Assembly: GCA_903901425.1 (NCBI GenBank)
Contig: CAIURC010000028.1
Span: 1 to 64,000 of the forward strand
Length of the DNA: 64,000 bases
Direction: 5' to 3'
Origin: an uncultured Spartobacteria bacterium
GTDB taxonomy: Bacteria; Verrucomicrobiota; Verrucomicrobiia; Chthoniobacterales; Chthoniobacteraceae
In this document: piece after piece, positions 27,848-37,400 of the stretch
Layout of the letters: each line of letters opens with the position of its first letter
How positions within the stretch are numbered: position 1 is the first letter of the stretch
The notes under the pieces: generated by a model
Told to the model about the DNA's origin: nothing
The model's database searches: none
What the model saw: the letters and a program-made list of their open reading frames with translations, nothing else
Made by a program: the position numbers and the translations under genes

Positions 27848-30507
27848 AACGCCGCATCAGGCATGCTTTCCGCGCTGTCCCCGTTCTGCTCGCGGGCGCA
27901 ACCGCTTTTGCCCAATCCCCGCCTCCGCTGACCCCGTTCAACCCGGAGGTGCCGGTGCGCAAGGCATTGCCTGTCCGCCCCGGCGAACCCAAGACCGACC
28001 CCAAACCGGGGCCAGATAAAAAGCCCGAGCCGGAAAAAAAGCCCGAGCCGAAACCGGAGGCGGAGAAAAAAACTGGCGAGGAGCTGCCGAAGAAAGCGGA
28101 CCCAAAACCTGATCCCGCAAAACCTGATCCCGCGAAGCCTGATCCCGCGAAACCCGACGGGAAGAGTGAAGGAGACGCCGGGGTGCCCGTGGTATCGGCG
28201 CTGCCGGTGATGCCCAAGTTGCCGGACCCGGCCGGCACAATCCGGCTTTCGCCGCAGGGAACCATGCGTCCCGACCAGATCCAACTGGGACTGGCTGACG
28301 GGTATTATCTGAAAAAGGCGTACGCGGCGGCTGCGGCGGAGTACGAGAAGTATTTGAACATGAACCCGCCGGCGGCCGAGGTCCCGGGTGCGTTGTACCG
28401 GCTGGGGGAATCCTACCGGGAGACGGGGGTGTTGAACGGGGCAAAGGCCAATTATGAGAAGCTGCAGCGGCATCCGGACGTCGGCGATCTGGCGGCTCCG
28501 GCCGCCTACCGTCTCGGCGACCTTTTGTACCGGGAGGAATCCTACGCGGAAGCGTTGCCCCATTATCTCAAGGCGGCCGCGTTGTTTCAGGATCCCAAGC
28601 TGGTGAATTTTGCGCGGTATTTTGCGGCCGAATGCATGCGGATCACAGGCCGGAAACGGGAGGCGGCAGAGGAGTACGCAAAGCTGGTCCAAAGCCCAGA
28701 GGTCATTCCTTTTGTTGAACAGTGTCGGATGGATCTGGCGGTGTTGTGGAAGGAACTGGGCCGGGGCCAGGACGCCCTGAAACTCGTGGACGGTCTTTCC
28801 AAGGACGCCAAGGACCCTGCAATCCTAGCCTGGGCCACCGTGAATCTCGGCCTCTGGGAGCTTGAAGCCAAACGCTGGAAAGAGGCGGAGACCGCCCTGA
28901 AAAGCGCGCTGGGGATGCCCGGTTTGGGCGAACTCAGGGGCCAGGCGCGGCTGGGGCTCCTGACCGTCTGGTACGAGCAGGGGAAGTATGCCGAGGTGGC
29001 GGAAGGCGTCCGAGACCTCCCCGAGCAGGGCCGGATCCGGGAGCAGATCCTCCAACTTGGTGCGCTCGCATTGAAACAACTGGGCCGGCGCGAGGAGTCT
29101 GTTGCCCTTTTTGAACAACTGGCCCGCGAATTCCCGGATTCCGCCAGCGCACGCGAAGCCGCCTACCAGCGTCTGGTGCTCCTGTTCACCAGCGGTGCGC
29201 CGGATCTGGTCAAACAGCTGGACGATTTTCTCGAGCAGCAGCCCAACAGCCCTAAGCGAGGCGAGGTCCAGCTCATGAAGGCGGAGTTGCTGTTCAAAAA
29301 CGCCGATTATGCAGGGGCCGCCCCCCTGTACGCTGCGGTTGACTCCGTGCCCCACCTTGGCACCGGAATGAAGGCGGAAGCCCTTGGCAAGCTGGCCTAT
29401 TGCCTCCTCGAGACCCGCCAGTACCCGGCGGCGGTGACGGCCTACACCAAGCTCATTGGCGGGCATCCGCAGTCCGGTCTTGTGCCGAATGCATTGTGTC
29501 AGAGGGGGATGGCGAAACTTCGGTTGGGTCAGGCCGGGGAGGCCATGCGCGATTTCGAGGAGGTCAATTCTAGGTTCCCCAAGGCGCCGGAACGCGAACT
29601 CGCCCTCTACCAGAAAGGCCGGATCCAAGGCCAGTTGAACGACAACGCCGGCATGGCGAAAACCTTCAAGCTCCTCCTCAAGGATTTCCCCCAGAGCGCT
29701 GCAGCTGCCGAAGCCAACTATTGGATCGGTTGGGTGGCCTTTGAACGCAAAGAGTATCGTGCCGTTTACGAACCCCTCGCTGCCGCCCGCAAGCTCGACC
29801 GGGAACGCTACTTCGAACTGGGCAGCCTCAAAATCCTCTGGTCCCTGTTTTACCTCGAGGACAAACCCGCCCTCGGCCGCGAAATCGAGGCCTACCAAAA
29901 CGGCGGCGCAAAACGCCCCGCCCCCTACGACATCGTCCACTGGTTGGGCCAGAAATATTTCGAATCCGGGTCCGAGTCCGGCCAGGCTTCAGACTACGAG
30001 CAGGCCGCACGCTTTCTTGGCATCCTTCTCGAACGGGGCGACGCAAGAAGCAACGATGTGTTGAACCTTGGCCGGAGCCAGCTCCGCGCCGGCCGTTTTG
30101 CCGAGGCGGTGGCCGTTTTCAAAAAGTTCGTTGCTGACGCCACCGAACCCAGCATCCGCGCACTGGGCCTGCTCCAGATGGGGGAGGCGTATCTGGGGCT
30201 GAAAGACCATGGCGCCGCCCAGAAGTCGGCCGAGGAAGCCCTTGGATTGCAGCCCGATGGCGAGTTGAACGCGAAGGCCAGGGTCCTTGTGGGAGACATC
30301 CAGCGGGCGCAGGGCGCCCTCGAGGAGGCCGCCAAAATTTATGAACTCGTCGGCGTCGTCATCGACGACGAGTCCATCACCCCGGGCGCCCTTGAGAAAG
30401 CCGTCCAAGTCTACAGGGAACTGGGGCGGGACGCCGATGCAAAGAAGGTCCTGAACCGGTTGCAGAGCCGGTATCCGGAGTACGCCCAGAAACGGAAGCT
30501 TCTCTGA
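27844..30507 (+). CDS. Large TPR-repeat secreted protein of the ExbBD operon
   Basis: 887 residues. After a signal peptide (AVPVLLAGATAFAQ) comes a low-complexity Lys/Pro/Glu/Asp linker (about residues 40-115) with several copies of DPAKP, then more than a dozen TPR helices. Examples are YYLKKAYAAAAAEYEKYLNM, AYRLGDLLYREESYAEALPH and VFKKFVADATEPSIRALGLL. The linker probably spans the periplasm or peptidoglycan, and the TPR array is a protein-binding surface. It overlaps the exbD stop by ATGA. The arrangement recalls the Tol-Pal system, where TPR protein CpoB/YbgF is encoded with TolQR, but TolA, TolB and Pal are absent, so the role is inferred only. Confidence 0.88.
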   Translation: MKRRIRHAFRAVPVLLAGATAFAQSPPPLTPFNPEVPVRKALPVRPGEPKTDPKPGPDKKPEPEKKPEPKPEAEKKTGEELPKKADPKPDPAKPDPAKPDPAKPDGKSEGDAGVPVVSALPVMPKLPDPAGTIRLSPQGTMRPDQIQLGLADGYYLKKAYAAAAAEYEKYLNMNPPAAEVPGALYRLGESYRETGVLNGAKANYEKLQRHPDVGDLAAPAAYRLGDLLYREESYAEALPHYLKAAALFQDPKLVNFARYFAAECMRITGRKREAAEEYAKLVQSPEVIPFVEQCRMDLAVLWKELGRGQDALKLVDGLSKDAKDPAILAWATVNLGLWELEAKRWKEAETALKSALGMPGLGELRGQARLGLLTVWYEQGKYAEVAEGVRDLPEQGRIREQILQLGALALKQLGRREESVALFEQLAREFPDSASAREAAYQRLVLLFTSGAPDLVKQLDDFLEQQPNSPKRGEVQLMKAELLFKNADYAGAAPLYAAVDSVPHLGTGMKAEALGKLAYCLLETRQYPAAVTAYTKLIGGHPQSGLVPNALCQRGMAKLRLGQAGEAMRDFEEVNSRFPKAPERELALYQKGRIQGQLNDNAGMAKTFKLLLKDFPQSAAAAEANYWIGWVAFERKEYRAVYEPLAAARKLDRERYFELGSLKILWSLFYLEDKPALGREIEAYQNGGAKRPAPYDIVHWLGQKYFESGSESGQASDYEQAARFLGILLERGDARSNDVLNLGRSQLRAGRFAEAVAVFKKFVADATEPSIRALGLLQMGEAYLGLKDHGAAQKSAEEALGLQPDGELNAKARVLVGDIQRAQGALEEAAKIYELVGVVIDDESITPGALEKAVQVYRELGRDADAKKVLNRLQSRYPEYAQKRKLL
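28109..28157 (+). repeat. Imperfect 15-bp coding tandem repeat (PDPAK)
   Basis: About three copies of CCTGATCCCGCRAAR inside the TPR gene, encoding consecutive Pro-Asp-Pro-Ala-Lys units in the linker. Unit length is a multiple of three, so gain or loss of units would change linker length without breaking the frame. Confidence 0.8.
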
Positions 30508-30585
30508 CCCGCGGCAGCCCCCGGTCCCCGGTGGAACCGCTGGAAGGGCTTGCTTGCCAAACCCCGCGGAGGAAAGAGTGGAGCC

Positions 30586-32373
30586 ATGGCGAGGGAAACA
30601 GAAACGCTGTCCAGGCCGGACGCCCGGGACCCAGGTTTGCGGACCCCGGTAGCCCTGCTGGTTTACAACCGTCCGGAACTTACCCTCCGGGTCGTGGACA
30701 GGCTCCGGAAAGTCCGACCCCGCGAGCTCTGGGTGGCCGCTGATGCCCCAAAACATCGGGATCCCGTCGATGTCGCTGCATGCCGGGCAGTCCTCGAGGG
30801 AATTTCCGAGCACGTGGACTGGCCTTGCCGGATCCGGGTCCGCGTCGCGGAAACCCATCTCGGGCGCGGCCGCGCCGTTGCCGAAGGGCTGGACTGGGTC
30901 TTTTCCATGGTCGAGGAGGCGATCGTCCTCCAGGACGACTGTGTTCCCGCCGAAAGCTTTTTCCCGTTCTGTGAGGAACTCCTCGAACGGCATCGCGAGG
31001 ATGAGCGGGTCATGATGATCTCGGGCTGCAATTTCCTCGCGGAAGAAACCGTTGGAGAAGCCAGCTACCATTTTTCAAGAAACTTCCATCTCTGGGCTTG
31101 GGCAGGCTGGAGCCGCGCATGGAAGCACTATGACCGGATGCTCAAGGACTGGCCGGTGTTCCGGGACGGCGGCGCGCTCCGCAGGCTTTTCCCAAACCCG
31201 GAACTCTCCCAGTTCTGGGAACGCAGAATGGAGCGTGTTTACAGGAAGCCGCGACGGGACTGGGAGTTGCAGTGGGTGTTTGCGTGCTGGAAATGGGGCG
31301 GGCTGGCCGTTGTGCCGGCAAAACACCTCGTCGCCAACCACGGCGCAGGCTTTCCCGGTGCACGGCTCCGGTCCGATCATCCGCACCATGGGGTGGCCAC
31401 CGAGGAACTCACGTTCCCGCTCCGGCCTCCGGGTTCCGTGGCCCGTATGGAGGAGTGGGATACTCTTCTGGAAGAAGAAATGCTCGCCGAGGGGAGCCTC
31501 GCCTACCGGGTCCAACAGTTTTTCCGACGCCTCAAAGAATGGCGGAAGGCGCCCCGCAACAGCAGAAGCTACCAGATCGGACTCCGGCTGCGGTTGCTGG
31601 CCATGGGCAGCGCATGGCGCGACGCGCTCTGGCTGGTCAAACCCGATGTGCGCCACCTTCTCGGACGCCTCGGGCTCGATTTCAATTGGACCAGTGCCGC
31701 GCATACCGTGTTCTTCGAGTTCCAAGACAAGACACTCCGGGTCGAGTGCAGGGACGACTGGTGCGATGTCCAATCCATCGTCCGCGTGTTCGGCGAGGAA
31801 AACTACGCGTGGTTGTCTGAGTTGGAACCCCTCCACCGCGTGATGGATCTCGGCGCACAGATCGGCGCGTTCGCACTCTACCTCCGCTTCTGGCACCCAG
31901 ACGCCGATGTCCTCTGCGTCGAACCCGACCCGCGAAACGCCAAAATGCTCCGGACCAATCTCCCCGAACAACGCGTCACGATTCTTGAAGCGGTTGTCAC
32001 CGGCGACGGAACTCCAGACCGTGTCCCGCTCGAGTTTGCCGTCCGCCGCACCGATGAAACCGCAGGCACAGAAAAGGTCCGGCTCGATGTCGCCGGTCGC
32101 ACTTTCTCCTCGATTCTTTCCTCCGTCTACGAGGCAGAGGTGGACCTTGTCCGGGTGGAGATTGCGGATGGCGCACCGAACATCCTGACCGCCACGCCCC
32201 CGCATCTGCTCTGCAGGGTCCGACATTTTTTGGTGGAATACCATTCCACCGAGGTCCGCGGCGAACTGCGCCGCCTGTTCCGGTGGGACTTTGAGGTCCG
32301 CCACGAGTTTCTCCTCGGTCGCAACCACGGTCTGGTTCACTTCGAACGCAGCGCCAGAACCCGCCGGGCTTGA
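30586..32373 (+). CDS. Glycosyltransferase (GT-A) fused to FkbM-like methyltransferase
   Basis: 595 residues from ATG 30586, preceded by GGAG 8 bases upstream. The N-terminal half is a GT-A nucleotide-sugar transferase: VALLVYNRPELTLRVVDRLR, then the acidic VLQDDCVPAESFF, and WAWAGWSRAWKHYDRML, as in HlpA/GNT-I-type enzymes. After a helical linker (about 290-370) the C-terminal half is an SAM-dependent FkbM-type fold: VMDLGAQIGAFALYL, DVLCVEPDPRNAKMLRTNLP, then VDLVRVEIADGA. The predicted role is adding and methylating a sugar on a surface glycan or glycoprotein. It stands alone; the scar at 32.4-34.4 kb begins at its stop codon. Confidence 0.85.
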   Translation: MARETETLSRPDARDPGLRTPVALLVYNRPELTLRVVDRLRKVRPRELWVAADAPKHRDPVDVAACRAVLEGISEHVDWPCRIRVRVAETHLGRGRAVAEGLDWVFSMVEEAIVLQDDCVPAESFFPFCEELLERHREDERVMMISGCNFLAEETVGEASYHFSRNFHLWAWAGWSRAWKHYDRMLKDWPVFRDGGALRRLFPNPELSQFWERRMERVYRKPRRDWELQWVFACWKWGGLAVVPAKHLVANHGAGFPGARLRSDHPHHGVATEELTFPLRPPGSVARMEEWDTLLEEEMLAEGSLAYRVQQFFRRLKEWRKAPRNSRSYQIGLRLRLLAMGSAWRDALWLVKPDVRHLLGRLGLDFNWTSAAHTVFFEFQDKTLRVECRDDWCDVQSIVRVFGEENYAWLSELEPLHRVMDLGAQIGAFALYLRFWHPDADVLCVEPDPRNAKMLRTNLPEQRVTILEAVVTGDGTPDRVPLEFAVRRTDETAGTEKVRLDVAGRTFSSILSSVYEAEVDLVRVEIADGAPNILTATPPHLLCRVRHFLVEYHSTEVRGELRRLFRWDFEVRHEFLLGRNHGLVHFERSARTRRA

Positions 32374-32375
32374 AA

Positions 32376-32537
32376 GATGGAATCAGGTTCTTGGCGGCGC
32401 TGGCATCGGTGGTGGAAACGTGCAAGCGCCATGGCATTGATGTTGGGGCCTATATGCCTCATGTCCTCGCCACGCTTTTTCCGTGGGTCTGTAGACTATG
32501 CGCGATGAATGGCTTGGGTTGCCCAATCAGCAAATGA
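32376..32537 (+). pseudogene. C-terminal fragment of an IS66-family transposase (TnpC)
   Basis: One frame reads RFLAALASVVETCKRHGID, then VGAYMPHVLATL, and stops at 32535-32537. This matches the C-terminal 'sli-x-TCk-x-hgid-x-x-aYl-x-dvL' pattern of IS66 TnpC proteins. It begins right at the stop codon of the glycosyltransferase gene and has no start, no catalytic DDE region and no visible inverted repeats. It is a relic, and the only insertion-sequence trace in the window. Short match length limits certainty. The rest of 32538-32721 holds no gene I can support. Confidence 0.55.
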
Positions 32538-32721
32538 TACCGAACCCGAAAAATTCATTCTTTCGCGGCTTGAAATAAAACGGCATGTCCATCAAGCCCT
32601 TCAATGCAGCACAGTGCGTGAGTCGCTTTTCGCGTCCAGATATAATGATCCAAACGGTGTGTTCAGTGAACGCATAAACGCCTTTTTGTGATGCAATCAA
32701 ACCGCCCAAACACCTTTTGAT

Positions 32722-33198
32722 ATGAATATAAAACAAATTTGCATTTTACCGGTTCTTTCTCTCGCTGCGTGCGTCAGCACATCGCTCCCCAAAGGATATT
32801 CCGGACCCACTGCAAATCTTAAAGATTCTGCACAGACTCATTCCAACTCGAAGGCGGACCTGTTTTGCGTTACAAAAATAGACGATCGGAATATTGCGGA
32901 CAGCCTGACTGCAACCCTTGTGGGGAAGCAGGGAATGGGCTTTATACTTATTCCCTCAATTCTGGAGCGTCCACTGCCGGCCCAGCCCATCACTCTGGAG
33001 CTGAAAGCTCGCACTGTGTACGCTGCGCCTATTCAGGAAATGTTCGGGAAAGTTTACACCGTTTCTGGAACAATTCCATTTCGGCCTAAACCCAATGGCG
33101 CTTACATCGTCAAAGGGAAATTAGGGCCTGAAGAGCAAAGTATTTGGATCGAAGATGCAGAAACTGGAAGCGTTGTATCTGAAAAGATCTCCAAATAG
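32722..33198 (+). CDS. Small lipoprotein, unknown function
   Basis: 158 residues with a lipobox (LSLAAC; Cys at residue 17 would be acylated). The mature part is beta-rich (DLFCVTKIDDRNIADSLTAT, ITLELKARTVYAAPIQEM, NGAYIVKGKLG). No family is recognised. Codon use and base composition are A+T-richer than in all flanking genes. With the transposase relic to its left and the toxin-antitoxin relic to its right, this suggests arrival by horizontal transfer. The 223 bases after it hold no recognisable gene. Confidence 0.7.
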   Translation: MNIKQICILPVLSLAACVSTSLPKGYSGPTANLKDSAQTHSNSKADLFCVTKIDDRNIADSLTATLVGKQGMGFILIPSILERPLPAQPITLELKARTVYAAPIQEMFGKVYTVSGTIPFRPKPNGAYIVKGKLGPEEQSIWIEDAETGSVVSEKISK

Positions 33199-33421
33199 TG
33201 GTCTCTGCGAGTGTGTCAGTCTGCAGGGGGGCCAAAAAGCGGAGCGCGGTGGATGCAGAACGCTGACAGCGTGAGGAACTCGGCGCATATCGTCAAAAAC
33301 GATAAGCCCGCGTGGGGTTCTGAACGTCCAAGATCCAGAAGGGACCTAAAGGCGTTCAACGGCCCAATCTGAGGCCCGCTTTGTTGGACCATTGCTCTCA
33401 CGCGATCGCGTTTGAGGGCAG

Positions 33422-34036
33422 GTGCCACAGATCATCTTCAGAAACATGGAAGACGCAGTTGTGCATGAGCTTCGTGCCCGGGTGTCCATGCATGGGGTTT
33501 CGATGGAAGAAGAACACCGTCGGCTCTTGAGAAGCACCCTTCTGGGGGAACGGGGCAAACGGAAATCTTTCTCGAAAATGCTGGTTTCCATCCCAAAAGC
33601 CACGGCAGACGAACCCGAGGATTTGTTCGCCCGTCAGCGTGATTTCCCCAGAGCAATCGAAGGGTGCGGGGGTGTCTGGTCGATGCCAACGTGCTCTGAG
33701 AGCCTCGGAAACCGGATCCATCCGAAGGAGTGTTGGGGTGGGGCGCAGCCACGCCGCCGGAACTCCTCTTTTTTGAGCGTTCTCACATTGGCTGAGCTTA
33801 GCCGGGGGGGCGAGTTCTTGAGGCGGAAACCTCCCCGCGCAGCGATCTCATTGGATCCGTGGATTGCGGAGATGCGGCTCGACTCCGCCGAGTGCATTTT
33901 CCCCGTAAACCCCGAAATCAAGAAATGCCGGGTGCGATTGCCACTGCAGGAACCTTTGCCGGTCATGGACGAGCTTTTGGCGGCCCCAGCGATTGTGTAC
34001 GATCGGACGGCCGTGACTCGCGGCAGGAGACTTTAA
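33422..34036 (+). CDS. FitA-like antitoxin fused by read-through to toxin debris
   Basis: The first about 80 residues are a ribbon-helix-helix FitA-type antitoxin: MPQIIFRNMEDAVVHELRAR, GVSMEEEHRRLLRSTLLGE and the toxin-binding tail EDLFARQRDFPRAIE. It should stop there, overlapping the toxin start, but the frame runs on. It passes over the toxin's beginning out of frame and then falls in frame with the toxin's middle (SVLTLAELSRG, DPWIAEMRLD, MDELLAAPAIVYDRTAVTRG) to give a 204-residue chimera. The start is GTG at 33422. A short functional antitoxin is possible only if the long tail is tolerated. Confidence 0.6.
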   Translation: MPQIIFRNMEDAVVHELRARVSMHGVSMEEEHRRLLRSTLLGERGKRKSFSKMLVSIPKATADEPEDLFARQRDFPRAIEGCGGVWSMPTCSESLGNRIHPKECWGGAQPRRRNSSFLSVLTLAELSRGGEFLRRKPPRAAISLDPWIAEMRLDSAECIFPVNPEIKKCRVRLPLQEPLPVMDELLAAPAIVYDRTAVTRGRRL

Positions 34037-34068
34037 ACGCTCTGGTGTCCGGATATTGAATCCATCCG
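33664..34068 (+). pseudogene. Broken VapC/FitB PIN-domain toxin
   Basis: Pieces of one PIN-domain toxin lie in three frames. RGCLVDANVL with the first acidic active-site residue (from GTG 33664) is followed by TGA at 33697-33699 where Ser is expected, and continues EPRKPDPSEGVLGWG. The frame shifts at the T-run near 33769-33774 into LSVLTLAELSRG to RTAVTRG. It shifts again near 34025 into DFKRSGVRILNP. One nonsense codon and two frameshifts rule out a functional RNase. The antitoxin part is the better-kept half. Confidence 0.72.
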
Positions 34069-34420
34069 ATTTGTGGGACTCCGGTCACACACAACGCCCC
34101 TTGCGCCTCGGGGCACATCCCGGAAATGCCAAACGGGACTTCGGTTCCGAATGTCAAAGGTCCAGACCTGCCTGCATTCACGGCGAGGGCGGACCTCGAT
34201 GGAGATCCGTGCAAGCACTCCACCTCGCCCCAGAAGCTGCTGTCCAACAAATGCTTGGAAAGGTGAAGGGCAGGGGTAGTCTGCGCGGGCAAAACTGGGC
34301 GGCATTCACCCCGCACCGGACACGCACAATAGCACCCACTTCCAACGCCCGAACCGAGAAAGCAATTTTCTAACAATAGCCCGACCTCCTCGAGCGCACC
34401 TTGATTGACACATTTTCCGC
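34069..34420. other. Gene-free stretch, 352 bases
   Basis: No convincing coding region, RNA or repeat is seen between the toxin relic and the following large gene. It is probably degraded sequence at the right edge of the scar. The promoter and leader of the gene at 34421 should lie in the last part; no clear -35/-10 pair was identified. Confidence 0.5.
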
Positions 34421-37400
34421 ATGGACCCTGAAAACCCCGCAAAGACCGTTGGCTACCTCATTGGCGTAGGAATGTCTTTTGTCCCGATCCTGATCCCAGT
34501 GATTCTGAATCTCGTCGCGCTGAAGCGAGATTCGACGAACAAGAAGTGTGCGTTGGCAGTGATCATTCTCCTCACTGGTTGGATCATCAACGTGGCGGGC
34601 AGCATGATTCTGAAGAGTCAGGGGCAACATCCGGTGTCCATCATGCTCCTCGGGTTGGTTGCCCTGTTGTTCGGCATTGCGAGCTTCGTGATGGCCATCC
34701 TTGGCTTGGTCGAGCTTAGGTCGGACCGCAACCAACGTGGAAAGAAGCGGGCGATCAGTGTGCTCGTGATCGGCACGCTGTTCGGTGTGATCATGCTGGG
34801 CGCTGCGGGCAAGGGGTATCGCGACGCCGTAGAAAGGAAGAAGCCAAATGCCGTGGGAATGGCCGGTGAATCCGTGACCAATGAAGACTGGAACTTTCGC
34901 ATCAAACCGCCGTCTGGTTGGGTGCCGGTGGACGGCGGAAAACTCAATCCTCATGCGCGGGCGGCGTTCATCCATTCCAACCCTGAAATTTTCTGCATGG
35001 TCCTCGTCGAGGACCATCCGGGAACGGATCTGCACCCTGATGCCTTGCTCGAAGTCACCAAGGCTCGACTCCGCAGCCAGGGGGAAGCTGAATTCGTCAC
35101 TGAAGGCAGGAAGACAGTGAATGGCATGGAGGGCGCGTTCTTGGAATCGGACTTGCGCATCAGTGCAAAGCAATTGTTCTTCCAGCACTGGATATTCCAG
35201 AACCGTAGCCATATCTACCAGGTGGTCCTTTGGGGCGACGGCAAATCCCCGGAAAAAGTCCGTGAGGCCGGCGAGATCTTCCGGGCCGGTTTCTCCATCA
35301 TCGACCCTAATCGCGCGGCGCTGATTAACCCTGCAGCGACTTCGGCCCCATTCCGTTCGCAGTCATTCGGTTACTCCGTCGATCCCACCGGCACCGCGTG
35401 GAAGCGCCGTTGGGAAAGCCTCGCGAAAAATATGCCGGTCGCGGAGTACGGTGTGCAGACCTCGTCGCAGCAGGGGTGCTCCGTGATTGTTCCAGTGGTG
35501 ATAGGCGACGCGGAGTTGGATCTTGATACGCTCGTGTCTGCTTTCATCTCCATGCTCGGGGTTGCGGCTGCCGATGAGAAGAGCGGTAGCCGCCAAGATT
35601 GCATCCAAGGCCCGTTTCGCGGGTGCAGCTTCGATTGCGCAAGGCTGTCCGGGGGAATGAACCTTCACTATCGGGTACGCGTGCTCAGCGGTCATGGGTT
35701 GGCTTATCTTCTGGTCGCCTGGCGTGACACGAACGTCGAATCGCGCCCGGAAATTCTCGACGAAATCCTCGAACGCGTGGTCTTTGATGACACGCCGCCA
35801 ACACCGCCCGAGGTTGGGAAACTCGATGAATACGGGCGGTTGAGGCACTCGATCGTATGGAATGATTTCGGGCTCGCACTGGACCGAGCGGGGAGGTCCG
35901 CGGCCGCATTGCCGTGGTTGCAGAGAGCATTCGAGATCGGAAAACCTGATCCCACGATTCTCACCAACTACATGGAAATCAGCACCAAACTTGGCAAAGC
36001 GGGCGAAGCGCTGGCTTTCATTAACCGGCATGCCGACAAGTTTCCGGGCAATCAAAAGATCGAGGTCGCACGCGCCAATGCACAGTTCTTGAGCGGCGAC
36101 GAAGAAGGGGCGATGAAGAGCTATGCCGCCCTTTTCGACGGCGGCTATCGCGACCACAAACTTTTCGCCGACTACGTCACCGAGCTGACCGCCCGGGAAC
36201 GCAGTGAGGCGGCCCTCGCCGCCATTGATCGCTACGCCGGGGACAAGCCCACACCGGGGCTTGCTCGCCTCCGGGCCAGAGTGCATCAGGCGCGGCGCGA
36301 GACCGAAAAAGCGTTTGAAATACTCCGGGCGCTGCAGGAAAACGCGCCGACCGACAGCGAAACAACGCTAGCTCTGGCGGATTGTTACTTCGAGGCAAAC
36401 CGCCATGCCGAAGCGCTGGCCGAGTGCGAGAAATTGATCGCAGCCAAGCACGACCCTGCCTACGTCTGGCGGCGCAAGGGGTTCGTGGAGTTCAGCCTCA
36501 AACGCTATCGCGAGGCAAAGGCGTCCTTCGAGAAGGCGCATGAGAAGGAACCCGCCAATCCGGAAATCAAACGCATGCTCGACCACGTCTCCGGGATACT
36601 CGGAGAAGGTGGGAACTCGCTGGTGAAGAAGCACATCGAGCCCGTCCCTGTTCCCGAGTCACTGCTTGCCGAACCCGCAGCCGGGAAGGCGGCGCCCTAT
36701 CTCAAGGGGTTCAGTGCGTATTTCGTCCGAAACGTGCGGGCGATTTCCTTCGTGAAGGGCAAAGAACTCAAATCCACGGATCGCCAGGTGGTCCGGGTGC
36801 TCGACAGGCAGGGCGTGGAAAAGTTCAGCACCTTGGAGATCGGCTTTGATCCGCTCAGCGAGGAGGTTTTCGTCAATTCTCTCGTCGTCAAAAATGCCTC
36901 TGGCGATGTCGTTGCCGAGGCGCGCGTCGAAGATTCGTACGTCGTGGATCAAAGTGCCGAGGAAATAGCGACGCAGCGCAAGATCCTCCGCATCCCATTG
37001 CCGAGTTTGCAGCCCGGATGCACCATCGACTACACGGTGACCCGGCGCGACTCCGGTCCGTCCGAAAGCTTTCGATTTCACTCGCACTCCTTCGCTCGCA
37101 GTTTGCCAATTCTCCGGAATGCCTTGGTGGTCACGGCGCCTGCAGATGCGGTGAAATGGGAAGCCACATCTGGCGTCCCGGCGCCGAAGCGTTCCGGTGG
37201 CAGTCTCACATGGAGTGTCGAGCAGCCACCCGTCTACCGTTGGGAACCGCTGCAGGCTCCCGGCGAGACGTTTCTCCCCGTGCTCTGGCTCGGTGACGCA
37301 CAAGCCAATTGGACGACCGAAGCAAAAACCTACCTGGCGGATATCAAGGATCGGCTCACGATCGATTCTGCAGTGCGCGCTGCCGCCGCCGAGGCGGCCA

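Noticed and set aside
32527-32736. Small minus-strand and plus-strand frames in the scar (69 and 60 codons)
   Set aside because: No homology recognised, low A+T-rich context, and overlap with each other; not supportable as genes.
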